Source: Isoetes taiwanensis
Lineage: Eukaryota; Streptophyta; Lycopodiopsida; Isoetales; Isoetaceae
Reading direction: 5' to 3'
Length of the DNA stretch: 64,000 bases
Assembly: GCA_021234155.1 (NCBI GenBank)
Contig: JAJEKV010000073.1
Location: 2,888,001 to 2,952,000, forward strand
Position 1 is the first letter of the stretch. Each line of letters begins with the position of its first letter. Below are positions 9,292-20,309 of the stretch, piece by piece. The notes under the pieces were generated by a model that was not told the DNA's origin, searched no databases, and was given only the letters and a program-made list of their open reading frames with translations. A program made the position numbers and the translations under genes.

Positions 9292-12200
9292 TGGATAAAA
9301 GTATTAACTGTGTAACTTGGAATCTCCAGGGGATCAATAATTGCATTAAAAGAGATAGGTTGAAAGTCTATATTTCCTCTCTTAACCCTGATATTCTGTT
9401 TATTCAAGAGCACAAAATTCATGACTCCAATCACCAAATTATGATTAGTAAAACTCTTCCCCCTGGGTATAATCTTTGGTCTATTCATGCTAATGATTCT
9501 TCTGCAGGAATTGCAGTGGCTTGGAGGAATAGTCTCAACATTTCTGATGAGTACATGGTCAATGCTAGAGATGGTAGATGGCAGATCCTGTTGTGTACCC
9601 TATTTAAAACCAGGGTGGCCTTAGTTAATATCTATGGTTTTAATAATCCTAGTGATAGGGTAGGAATTTGGAACATAGTTAAAAATAGCCTTGATAATTT
9701 AGAATTTGATGAGTGTATTTCAGGAGGTGATCTTAATATGGTTACTAACGAGTTTATGAAGAACAAGAATTTCAGACCTCTGGGGGCTCAAGAAAAGAAT
9801 GCTTGGAGGAATCTTATCAGTGGCCATAACCTATTGTTGGCCGGAACGAAACCCAATTCCTATAGTTGGACGGATAAAAGATGTGATCCCACTCTATGCC
9901 TCCATGACAGGTTCTATCTTTCTGAGTATCTCTGGAATTACAACAATAGGGTCTGTAACATGGAAGGGTATATATACTCTCTCTGACCACTACCCCCAGC
10001 AGTTGATTATTTCAGATAGGAATGTGGTAAAAAAGAAAAGTACGTATTTTAAGTTGAATACCAATCTTCTGTTGGATCAAGATGATTTCATAGACAGGTT
10101 ACAACAGGTTATTTCCAGGTTTCCTAAGCCTGATGGGCTATCTGGTTGGATGTTTTGGTGGATAATAGTTTCTAAAGCCATTAAGAATTGGCTAAAGGAG
10201 TGGGGCAAAGGCATTGATAAGCAGAAAACAGCCTTTCTCCAGAACCTGAGGGACTCTCTTCCTCAAGCTCCTGAGGCATTGAAGGACAACATTAGGGCTG
10301 ATATTGAAAGAGAAGAGATCAGAATTGCCCAAGGGTGGAGACTCAAAGCCAAAGAGAGATAAAGGATGATGAAAGATGCAGCTCAAAGTTTTTCTTTGCC
10401 AAGGCAAAAGGAAGGATCAAGAAAAAGTCACATTTTTGATATTAAGGTTGGGGATGAAGTTATTATGGAGGAAAATCAAATAAAAAAGCTGCCTCAGAGC
10501 ACTTCACCAATATTATGGGAACCAATCAGGACTGTCAGTCTAACAGCATGGATGAATTCATAAACATTCAACCCAAGGTCACGGATGAAGACAACGATTC
10601 CTTACACAGGTCCTTCACCAATGCTGAGCTTCTCCTTACGGCCCGAGAGATGGACAAGGGCAAAACCCCTGGGCCAGACGGCCTCCTAGTTGAATTCTTT
10701 CTAAAAGCATGGCCTATTCTTGGGGATAGCATTACAAGCTTAGCCAATGAATTCAGAGACAAAAAGTGTCTGGATGCCAGAATTAATACCAGTCTTATAA
10801 CACTCATTCCCAAGGTGGATATGCCAGCCTCCTTCTCAGATTACAGGCCGATCTCTCTCTCCAATGTGGTCTACAAGCTAATTTCAAGAACTATTGCCAG
10901 GAGACTCAAGCCTGTGCTGGACAGAATTATTAGCTCATCTCAGGCCGTATATCTTAAGGACAGGTTCATTTTAGACAATGTGGTTACAGCCATTCTAGGC
11001 CTCAACTGGGCAAAGGATTCTAACCAGGACACTGCTCTAATCAAGTTTGACATTATTAAGGTGTTTGATACAGTAAATTGGAACTTCCTCTTTAAGTGTT
11101 GCAGTGCCATGGGTTTCTCCAATGACGTAATTCTTATCTTTAGAGCTATTCTTACCAACTCAAGATCTTCGGTTCTCATTAATGGGGAGTGTAGCCCTTT
11201 TTTTCCTCTGAAAAGAGGGGTAAAGCAAGGGTGCCCTTTAGCCCCTTTTCTTTTCCTTATCATCATGGAGGCCCTTCATTGCAAATTGGAGGATGCTAAA
11301 AACTCTAACTTGATCCGAGGATTAAACCTTTCAAATAATGATGAGGGAATGGATCAAATTTTGAATGGCCATTTTGCAGATGACACCTTTATTCTGGTTT
11401 CCATGGATAACTAGTCGATCATTAATACTCAAGTCATTCTGGAGGACTTTGGAACTGCATCCGGCTGTAAGGTCAATCCTATCAAATCGAAAATCTTGGC
11501 CAAAGATCAGGTAAAAGGAGAGCAGACAGCTGATCTCCTGGGCTGTAAATATATTATTCCAACCAATTTTTCCAAAATTCTTGGTATTCCTTATGCTCTA
11601 AAAGGCAACCCTTCTGATATCTGGACAGATATTATCGTGAATTTCAAAGAAAGGTGGATAGTCTTAGCTCTAAGTATATTTTCAAGCAGGGCCGGGCAAT
11701 CATTGCTAGCTCGGTTATCTCCTCTTTCCATATCTATAAATTTTCAGTGATCCTTGCTCCCAAAAAAGTCTCTAATAAGCTGCAGAGTATTATTGGCAGG
11801 TTCATCTCCTGTGGCCAGAATAGAAGGTGTTGGACCCCAGTGGCTATGATAGAATGCTGTAAAAAGAAGAAAGAAGGGGGTCTAGGAGTCATAAACATTG
11901 AGAAACAAGGCCTAGCTCTTGCTGCCAAGTACTTTTTTAAAGTAGCCCATAATTTGATTAAGCACCCGATTTCGATTATCATTAGACATTATTTAAGGAA
12001 ATGTTGGTCCTTCGGTTGGAGACAGCTCAAGGTAGTTCTTCCTCACTCTATCTATTTTCCGTTCACTGTCCCAAGATCTACTCCGGCTTTGATCAAGAAA
12101 TGGATTAAAGCCTGGAACTCGGTCAAGGTAGTGTTCAACTGGAAGGAAGGGCTATCTATGGACCAGTCTATTTTTTGGAACCCTGCTATTCTTACTAATC

Positions 12201-12942
12201 TTTCTTATGTTTAGCCTGTCATTTCCCAGATCAAGCCAAGCTCTGGAGCACCAAAGGAATTATTCTGATCAGGGATATGTACAATGAGGATGGGATTATT
12301 CCCTTCAGGGACTCAATCCTAGCTGAAGAAGGAGAAGCATGCGAGAACCTCTACAACAATATCTGCACCACCTTGCTGCACGGAGAATGGTCCAATGAAG
12401 AATGTAATTGGAATTACCATGGTAAAACAGTTCTGACAGTCAGAATGGCATATAAATTCCTTATGAGGGAGTTTACTATGTCTATTCATGATAAATGGCA
12501 AACAGGGGCAGACATATGTGCGAGAAACTTTAAATTCATGTGGTCCAGCTCAATCTACCCCAAGATCAAGTCCTTTATGTGGCAATTATGGCATAAGGCC
12601 TTGGCAACAAACCATAAGAGATATAGAATGCAGATGACTGACTCAGATGTCTGTCCCAGGTGCTTGGGGCAAAAAGAGGATGAAGATCATCTTTTCAGGA
12701 TTTGTATCTGGTCGGAATGGGTGTTGGATTTAGCTTCCAACCTTTTTGATTACAATCTCTCATCTATGAATTCCCTAGATTTCTTTTTGCCTGACAACCC
12801 GAACGATTGGAGGATTTATATTCTGTTATGGAGGATTTGGAAAGGGCACAACACTTTCATCTTCAATTATAAAATTACGCATCCTGAAGCTGTCATCAAG
12901 CAGATTACTTATGATATTAACTGGATTAATGCTACTATTTAG
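9291..12942 (+). pseudogene. LINE-1 ORF2: endonuclease-reverse transcriptase, broken
   Basis: The endonuclease (9291-10010) shows TWNLQGIN at the start, LFIQEHKI, SGGDLNMV and SDHYP, as in APE-type LINE endonucleases; a frame shift near 9975 separates SDHYP. A linker follows (to 10515). The reverse transcriptase (10515-11414) has KTPGPDG, YRPISLSNVVYKLISR, FDIIKVFDTVNW, RGVKQGCPLAPFLF and FADD (about 11373-11384) in place of the usual YADD. After an in-frame TAG at 11412-11414 it continues 11496-12214 and 12277-12942. The end has the C-terminal zinc-binding-type sequence DVCPRCLGQKEDEDHLFRIC (CxxC...HxxxxC). Function by family: nicking and target-primed reverse transcription. Multiple frame shifts and stops indicate an old, dead copy. 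Confidence 0.85.
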
Positions 12943-13385
12943 TTCATACTTATGGTTTTTTCTTCGATTTCAAGGATCATTTTTGTACTGGTGCGAAAGA
13001 TCAAATGGAGGAAGATTGATCCCAATGCCAACATGGAGTGGCTCAAAGTATTTGGACCCCCGAACCTGTACGGTCACGAAGAACCCTGTTTATGCAATTG
13101 CTGTTGCGACCAAAACTATGATGTTAGAAGGGCTCTCCTATGCGAGGCCAAAGATAACAGGGGAAGATTCAATGTGGCCAAAGCTGAATCCTGTCTGTGC
13201 ACATTCGGTGTTCTCACAATTATAGTCAGGGGAAGAGGGCAGAAAATTACCAATTTCAACCTCAGATCCCCCTTCTAGTCTGCTTATTCCATGCATCCGA
13301 CATCAGAATTTGACTACCATCAGAAACACTTTCTATCTCATGATTTTTACTGTCTATCTTTCTAACTTCTCTCTCTATATACGGG

Positions 13386-13829
13386 TTATACTTCCCTGTA
13401 AAAAGTAAACTTTTGTAACTTTATTTTTGCATCCTCCAGGGCTGTAACCCCCAAAATAAAGTCTTTTGCACTATTGTTTTCCTTCATAGTACATTCGTAA
13501 ATCATGTTAGGTAGACTATCATACAGTTCAGCAATAAATGGATATACCTCCTCTTCCTTATCTGGTAGTTTGTTAATCTTGGGTAATAATAGTAGCCATT
13601 GACTGAAGCATAAATGAGTGACAGCCGAGATCTGATCAAGAGTTCTCATAGCTTCCTTCTCTAATATCAGTTCATGCACCTTCATATTTCTGATGCAACA
13701 TATGATCGTCTGCACTGCAGTATTAGGACACTCGATCCTATTCTTATCATAACCAATGTCACATAGCTGTTTATTCCAAGTTGGGGGTATGACCTCATAC
13801 TCCATATCATCATCAGCTGCATCCTGCAC
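13386..13829 (-). CDS. Unrecognised 147-residue ORF, possible gene fragment
   Basis: An open frame starts at ATG 13829 with an acidic N-terminus (MQDAADDDMEYEV). It is followed by a helix-rich body with AVQTIICCIRNMKVHE, HLCFSQWLLLLPKINKLPD and a terminal ALEDAKIKLQKFTF. No catalytic motif or membrane segment is clear. Base composition (AT-rich, many Ile and Glu) resembles the surroundings. It sits between LINE-1 and the Helitron and may be a captured or relic host exon. I do not recognise it. Chance is possible, but 147 codons without a stop in AT-rich sequence is suggestive. Confidence 0.35.
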   Translation of the reverse strand: MQDAADDDMEYEVIPPTWNKQLCDIGYDKNRIECPNTAVQTIICCIRNMKVHELILEKEAMRTLDQISAVTHLCFSQWLLLLPKINKLPDKEEEVYPFIAELYDSLPNMIYECTMKENNSAKDFILGVTALEDAKIKLQKFTFYREV

Positions 13830-14507
13830 TCAACATGTGCCATGGGCCATTATTATTGTTAGTAATATACAATGGAATGGATATAGAACCCAATTTAACA
13901 TCATCCATATTCCTAAGTTGCAGCTTAGAACTATTTAATAGCTCAGACCAGTGGAGAGAAGGTAAATGACAACACCGGATGTCTCAATGTAGTGAAGTAC
14001 CTAAAAAAAACCCAGCCTGAACTAGAATCCTAGACCAGACATCTGCCTCAGTCAATCCCTTGGCAGTATTATCACTCTACTACCAGCCTGAGCATTTCTA
14101 GTATAGTATCATTTTACCTCTCAAACTCAAATATGTAATATGCATTAATAGATCTCATGAACAATCCCTTACTGGGCCACATATCTTTTAAATAAATACT
14201 AACTGCCTTAATAATAAGGCCACTCTATGTTCAGTTTTAAAGTTTAATGGATACAAATTATAATGGTCAACACTGTATCATAACTCTGAATTTTGAAACG
14301 TTTCTGTGTCTTAGATTAAATGCCTATCTGGAATCATGTTATACTCCGCCGGCGCCTGTGCACCCCTGGGAGTCGAACCCAGGTGCGACCGTCGGTGCGG
14401 CGCCCATGGTGTAGAGGGAGCATCGATCTCCGAGGGGATTGGTGCTCCATCTACATCCTGGGCATGAGATGGAGGGAGTGTTTTTTTTTTTTTTGTACGC
14501 ACCTTGT
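13830..14507. other. Non-coding stretch with a tRNA T-arm-like sequence and hairpins
   Basis: No gene seen. At about 14363-14381 the minus strand reads CCTGGGTTCGACTCCCAGG, a perfect T-arm with a Pol III B-box. At about 14411-14456 GTAGAGGGAGCA pairs with TGCTCCATCTAC, one mismatch. A run of 16 T follows (about 14480-14495), 13-30 bp from the end of the Helitron ORF. This could be a tRNA-derived SINE remnant or the Helitron 3' region; no complete tRNA cloverleaf or A-box is evident. Confidence 0.4.
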
Positions 14508-16646
14508 TTATGGAAGTAGTTCTTTGTAGACGACATTTGTTGTAGTCTTGTCCGTGTTTGACTCGTCGAGGAGGATTAATACATCTTCTTTCTTTCGTAT
14601 GCGTGTGAGTGCCGTGTATAGTTGTCCATGTGCGAAGACTTCAGTTCGCAGGTCGAGGACTATTTTGTCGAGGGTTAGTCCCAGGCAGCTGTGGAATGTT
14701 GTTGAGTAGGCGGCTCGTAGTGGGAGTTGTCGTCTGTGGATTGTCCAGGGCCAGTTGTCCGGCTGGTGGAAGAAGTCGACTCGGGATATGGGGTGTACGT
14801 TTCCCACGTGCTGTGGTTGGCCTGTTAGAAGTTTCACGGTTACGAACTTGGCATGCATTGAGCATACTATGACTCTGGCGTTTTTAACGAGTCCTCTGTC
14901 TTTGTCTAGTGTCTTTGTGATGTGGCATATGGTGTTGGGCTTCAGTTGAAGTTCGTGTTGTGGAAGCGCTGGGTGTTTGTAGCCGTTGAGGAAGTCTGTC
15001 GTTGCCATTGGATGGTCTTCGATGGTCTGGTCGTTTTCTGTGAGTCTGTCGACGCTAAAGTAGCTTCTGGGGTCTTCTAGGATCATTCGTATGATTTCAA
15101 CGTTGAAGCTGTCGACGGGGACGTTCTTTGGAGATAGAAATGCTCTCTTTTCACATATGGTGGGCGTTAGTAGTATGTATGGATTGTATAAGAAGTTGAC
15201 GGCGTCCTCGATCTTCGTTGTTGTCTTGAACAGTGTTAGTGGAATGTTATTGAGCAGACGACCTTCTCCAATGTCGTCCACGAATTGTATGAGCTCTGGA
15301 TCGGCTGCGTTCCTCACTGGCTCATTGAGCTCTAGGACTTTGAAGTGTTTCCATAAGTGTGAGGATATGATGGATGCGTTTATTGTTGCTGTTTTTCTTC
15401 CTCGTTTGACGACGGGGGCAATTTGTCTGAAATCCCCTGCTGCTATGAATAGTTTTCCTCCGAATGGGCTCTTTGTGCCTGTTATGTTTTGCAAGAGGAT
15501 GTCGACTGCTTCTATGATTGCTCTGTTTGCCATGGGAAACTCGTCCCATATGATTGTTGTTGCGGTGTTGATCAATGTGGTCCTTGGAGAGTGTGGATCG
15601 AGGAGGGAATGGATTCCAATGTTGTTTTCGACGATAGGTATTTGAAACAGGGAGTGCGCAGTTCTTCCGGCGGGATACTGTAGTGATGCTAATGCCGTGG
15701 TGGCACACGGTAAGATTATTTGGTTCAGTCCTCGTATGTAGAGGCAGATGGCGTTGAGGACGTATGTTTTTCCGGTTCCTGCCTTTCCATATACGAAGAT
15801 TGGGGATGGACAACTGCTGTTGTTGATAAGTTGGCATATGTGGGTGTAGATTGAGGTTTGGTTCTTGTTCATGGTTTGCGACATAGTTGAGCTCTTTATG
15901 AGGTATTCTTCGTGGTCGGGGAACTTTCCGAGTTCATTCTGTACTTCTTTGGATGGTATGTTTTGCACGGGCAGGCCGAAGGCTTCAGTGTTGGTGCCGT
16001 GTTGGATCAAGATGTTGTTGATGGCGACCAGGGTTTCATTGACGGCGATCGCTTGGTTTTCTGGATATTGTTCTAGGAAGTCGGCTATCATGTGGCCTTG
16101 AAATGTGTTCCATAGCTGAAGTGCTGGTCCGGAATCTAGTATTAGGAGTACAAATAGGAATCGCAGTTGTGATGGGGTCTGTAGACATGAGATTGCTTCC
16201 TGCATTACTGTTATTGCTTCAGTTGCTGGTGCGATTAGTCCAATGGCTTGAGCAGTTTCTTGGTACGTCTTGTATTGTCGTTGGTCGTGGGTCTTGAGTT
16301 CTTCCCAACATCGTGCTGCTTTGTGGAGCAGGATCAGTCTTAGGTAGAATGCTTCTCCAACTTTTGGAAGTAGTAGGCGTATCCTACAAATTAGCTGTCC
16401 TCTCGTTCTCTCGTGGATGATGTTACGCCTGGGTATTTTTGCTCTAGGTGGTCGGTTGGTTTGAGGATGGTGTCTGGCTTGTACGCGGTAGAGGTATACT
16501 GTTCGTTGTATTCGATGTAGGTCACGTGATCGAATTTGGGATCGAGTGGTCGTAGGAAGTATCTGTCTAGCAGGGAGATTCCAGTGTCTAACGACGTGCT
16601 TCTTAAATGATGTCTGTTTTGTCCCTCTAGATGCAAAGGGAGGCAT
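14508..16646 (-). pseudogene. Helitron helicase (PIF1-like) half of the transposase
   Basis: The coding part in use begins near 16425, where the frame continues from the Rep ORF. Motifs in order: HERTRGQLICRI and FYLRLILLHKAARCWEELK (Rep-helicase linker typical of Helitrons), Walker A GKAGTGKT near residue 285 (about 15770-15793), Walker B IIWDEFPMANRAIIEAVD, AAGDFRQIAPVV, and near the end QLYTALTRIRKKEDVLIL (helicase motif VI region). It is the 5'-3' helicase of a rolling-circle (Helitron) transposase. The first ~75 residues of the long frame, before the linker, are an out-of-frame shadow of the Rep ORF. It ends at the stop at 14508, close to a poly(T) run. Confidence 0.9.
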
Positions 16647-18427
16647 TTGACAGAAGGGTGCTTTTCAGTCATGTGGTAGGACATAATTCTCCATGTTGCT
16701 TCCATCGAGGATAGGTAGCGCGCAGATATATAATCTTGGATTTCATTTCTAGCGTGGCTCTGGTCGTTGCTGTTTGTTATTGCAGGTTGTGTGGAAGTAT
16801 GTTTAGCGGAGTCGATGTGAAAGCGGGCCGTGTCGAAGCCTTTGTATATGTAGCCGTAAAGGTATGCAAATATGTGCACGGTCGATGCGACATCTACATA
16901 AAGGTGGCAATCCATTTCTCTCAGTAAAAAAGGCATATATGGGACGACATTTACGTCTGCCTCGGTTCGTCGTCTATATTGTACGTATCCCTTTTCATCG
17001 ATATACGTTGTTGGGTTTATTGGCCTTGGGTACTTGTAGCAGCATCGATTGTTTTCTTTGAGGCAACGTTTTGTATGTCTATGAATCATGTATTTCTCGA
17101 CTTGTGCTCTTAGTACGGGGTCTTCTGGTAGTTCTGCAGAGATTAGGCTATCGATCATGTCTATCGGAATCTCATGCTCTGTTTTTACGACCATGTGTGC
17201 GTGGGGTAATCCCCTCTGTTGGAATTCGATGACGTGCATCATGTAGGATATGGGTCCGAGATATTTTCGAATAATGTTCTTTGTATATTGGACTCTTTCG
17301 TGGCATGCTCGAACGACAACCGTGGGGTTGTCAGATGCATTTTGGCCGGGATGTAACTTCTGTTTTATTTCGGGCCATGTTGGATTTGTTGTCATAGTTA
17401 TGAAAAAGCTGGGCCTTCCTTTAACTCTTGCGAGTGCCAGGGCATCTGCTACTTGAACAGCACACCATCGCCTGGAGCCCAGAAAGAATGCTGGTAGAGT
17501 TCTGTAATGGGCATCGGGATCGTCGTCGTCAATGAAGTCATCTTCATGTTGTGTGAAGTTTCGTCGATAGCCCTCAGTTATGATATAATTGAGACGCTCT
17601 TCTTCGACCCTTGAGTACATGTCAACGAGGTACTCGCCGCACAATCTACCCAGATGCGAGAAGCGAGGTTCGTGGAGTAGTCTGGTTCGGTACCAATCTA
17701 TCTGAGACATGTTTTGGTCATTGTGTGGATGCCACCCTGGTGTTCCATGTGGAAAGAACAGTGGGTATTGAAGTGGCTCGTATGTAGGGTCAAGGATGCT
17801 CAAGAATACTGGGTCATGGTCGTGTTGCATCCAAACCATTGCCGTTCTAGGTTTTATGGTGACGGAGTTGTTGGCATGTACAATAGCAGCTATTTCGTCT
17901 GATGTGGAGGATCCTGCGAGGGTAAGCCTTTTAGATGCGGGATGTAATTCTTTTATCGTTTTCAACTGTCTGATATATGGATTGATCATATCTAGAGTTG
18001 CAGCAACTTGCATAATCCATGTGGATGGTATCTGCATGTTGGCGGAAATGGTATGTCTCATTGAACTGTCATATATGTACCAATGAAGCGTGCTGGTGGG
18101 CGTGGCTGCAGATAGAAGTCGGTGGTACGTGCGGCCCATGATTGCGACTGATGATGGCATTTTTAAGTCCATGAAATCACCGTCGACACCAAGAGCAGTA
18201 AAACAAAATAAGTTGTTCACAATGCGTGAATTATCAGAAAATTTGGGTATTGAATAAAGCTCTTGTAACGTTTGGGGCAGAGGTTCAAGAGGTGGAAGTA
18301 AACGACGTCCATTGTTGCAGCAGAAGAATACATTCTCGGAGTCGAGTAAGTCAATATGACATATGGGACATTTTTTTGTCCAATTCAACGGTTCATGTCC
18401 CACAGGCTTCATGTCTCGTCGCATCAT
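16391..18427 (-). pseudogene. Helitron Rep (HUH nuclease) half of the transposase
   Basis: The N-terminus has a zinc-finger pattern (CPICHIDL...FFCCNNG) and a Helitron-like N-terminal region (LHWYIYDSS, PQYPLFFPHGTPGW-type residues). The HUH motif is IEFQQRGLPHAHMVV (about 17190-17240), followed by KRCLKENNRCCYKYPRPI. The tyrosine region reads FAYLYGYIYKGFD, where other Helitrons have Y-x-x-K-Y before KG. Here G replaces K, so cleavage competence is uncertain. The end (RPLDPKFDHVTYIEYNEQYT) leads into the helicase linker, but a one-base shift near 16425 puts this in another frame. The Met at 18427 is internal: coding continues upstream through spliced exons to 20309. Confidence 0.9.
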
Positions 18428-18509
18428 AGCAATTTGCTTTTGCGATGTCGACTAAAGATATTACAATTTGCGGTCTCAAGACTGACAATTGCTGTATTTT
18501 GATCATTTG

Positions 18510-18548
18510 GTTCCACGGAGGTTATATTCGATATAACCTCCGTGGAAC
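18510..18548. repeat. Perfect 18-bp inverted repeat, 3-nt loop
   Basis: GTTCCACGGAGGTTATAT and its exact complement are separated by TCG. It lies in or beside the last N-terminal Helitron exon, at a place where a short intron may begin (GTTATA on the minus strand). It would form a very stable hairpin. Confidence 0.9.
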
Positions 18549-18962
18549 GATCTATTGAGCATGGCGATATTCGGCTTGCATCTAAGTTGGCAATTTCTTT
18601 CAGTCTTTTTCGAGCTTTATATTCTCGCTGGTATTTTCGAGAATTGAGGATTTTATTTACGTCATCCTCAGGAAGGCCTTCTAATTCAGCTGGAGATAGC
18701 CTATAAAGGATACGGCGATGGTGGTGTTAATAAAAAAGGATAAAGTTCACTATGTAAGGTCAGATCATTTATATATGATTTCATTCGATGATCTTAATAG
18801 ATCGTAGAAATTGAAATTAGACATGTCTACTAAACGACACAATACATGGAAAGTGAAAGATTAAATATCATATTACTAATAAATGAAATGCAACGAATTT
18901 ATTCTAAGCATATGTAATTCACTACTTTTATAGATATGAATTCGTATAATATTTGTACTCAC

Positions 18963-20044
18963 CTTGGACGGCCTCTCTTTTTTATGTTTGGTGATCCTTG
19001 ATTTCGCTTTTGTTCCATATCAGAATCATAGGATGCTTGAGTTCTGCAAATTGTATTCAAACATTTAGTTATAAATGTTTTATATACTAATGGGTTTTAT
19101 AGCATGGAAATTCATAATTTGTACCTGGAAGGGTCATCATTCGTATGCATAAAAATCTGTTGCTCCCTTGTTTCCATAGTACCGCCTTTCAATTTCTTTC
19201 GGGCTTGAGATTCTCGGCAAGACTTTCGATGATTAAGAATTTTGTTAATTTCATTGTCGGGAAGCCCTTGTAAACTAGCCGGGGATAGCCTATTAAAGAT
19301 ATCACAGAAAATTAATAAGAGAAGTATTTCTGGTAGTGCGAGTATAACCAATAACTTATAGTCTGTAATATGTACCATACTACATATGTACTTTAAATAT
19401 TATGCATAGTAGACGTTTATATAACAGATGGCCATCAACCAACCATTAGTAATAAATACTTTTTCTTTGGCCCTCTATAACAAAAATAGCTATGTTGTAC
19501 TCACCTTGGACGACCTCTCTTTTTTGTGCCTGATGATCCTTGACTACGCTTTTGTCCCATATCGAAATCATAGGATGCTTGAGTTCTGCAAATTGTATTC
19601 AAACATTTAGTTATGAATGTTTTTTATACTAATGGGTTTTAAAGTATTGAAATTCATAATTTGTACCTGGAAGTGCTGTCATCCGTATGCATAGAAATTT
19701 GTTGCTCCCTTGTTTCCATAGTAGTGCCCTTCAATTTCTTTCGGGCTTGAGATTCTCGGCAAGATTTTCGATGATTAAGAATTTTGTTTATTTCATTGTC
19801 GGGAAGCCCTTGTAAATTAGCCGGGGATAGCCTATTAAAGATATGATGAGAAATTAATAAGAGAAGTATTTCTGGTAGTGTGAGTATAATTAATAACCTA
19901 TAGTCTATAATATGTACCATACTACATATGGACTTTAAATATCATGCACAGTAGACATTCATATAACAGATGCCCATCAACCAACCATTAGCAATAAATA
20001 TCTCTTCTTTGGCCCTCCATAACAAAAATAGCTATGTTGTTGTT
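18963..20044. repeat. Tandem duplication of a 542-bp exon-intron cassette
   Basis: Two near-identical cassettes, about 18961-19502 and 19503-20044, each hold one AT-hook exon and one basic-module exon with their introns. The offset between matching splice sites is 542 bp in every case (18963/19505, 19043/19585, 19125/19667, 19289/19831). A more diverged third AT-hook exon (20120-20200) and a third basic exon (up to 18700) flank them, suggesting an older round of the same duplication. Confidence 0.9.
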
Positions 20045-20309
20045 TTTTGGCTTAGTTTTAAGATAATGAGTGATATGTAAATAAAACATCAAAAGAACCT
20101 TAATTGTGATGATGCTAACCTTGGGCGACCTCTTTTTTTCGGTACCAGTTGATTCTGGGCATGTTCGTTTTGAACATCGTGACTCTCTAATGTTTCAATC
20201 CTATTAATGATCATTAAAACAATCATATCATATTAGATCAATTTATTGCATTGCTGCATGAGTATGAAATATTGTAATAGCTAAGATACCTAAGGCGCTT
20301 AGTCGACAT

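Larger units (their letters stand above)
6740..13380 (+). mobile_element. LINE-1: L1-like non-LTR retrotransposon, degenerate
   Basis: A full-length or nearly full-length LINE: ORF1 region (about 6780-9291), then ORF2 with apurinic endonuclease, reverse transcriptase and C-terminal zinc-binding region (9291-12942). It starts shortly after the DUF7869 gene ends at 6701, and its 3' end lies somewhere in 13280-13390. No clear poly(A) or target duplication was found, so both borders are approximate. Protein identity to LINE-2, -3 and -4 is low, indicating a separate, older lineage. Confidence 0.75.
18460..20309 (-). pseudogene. Helitron N-terminal exons: repeated AT-hook and basic modules
   Basis: Splice sites give seven exons: 20309-20290 (MSTKRL), 20200-20120, 19831-19667, 19585-19505, 19289-19125, 19043-18963, then 18700 downward into the Rep ORF. 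The 81-nt exons (20200, 19585, 19043) each end in KKRGRPR, an AT-hook. The 165-nt exons (19831, 19289) and the last exon encode LSPAxLxGLPxxxxNKILNxRK followed by a basic CRESQARKKLK-like segment, which faintly resembles a bZIP basic region. All junctions are AG|G, so the frame is maintained. The last exon is out of frame with the Rep Met unless a short intron ending TTTAG at 18459 is removed (possible donors near 18528 or 18485). The modules probably bind DNA; this is inferred. Confidence 0.7.

Noticed and set aside
14340-14400. A tRNA gene
   Set aside because: Only a T-arm-like hairpin is present; no acceptor pairing, D-arm or anticodon arm could be drawn.
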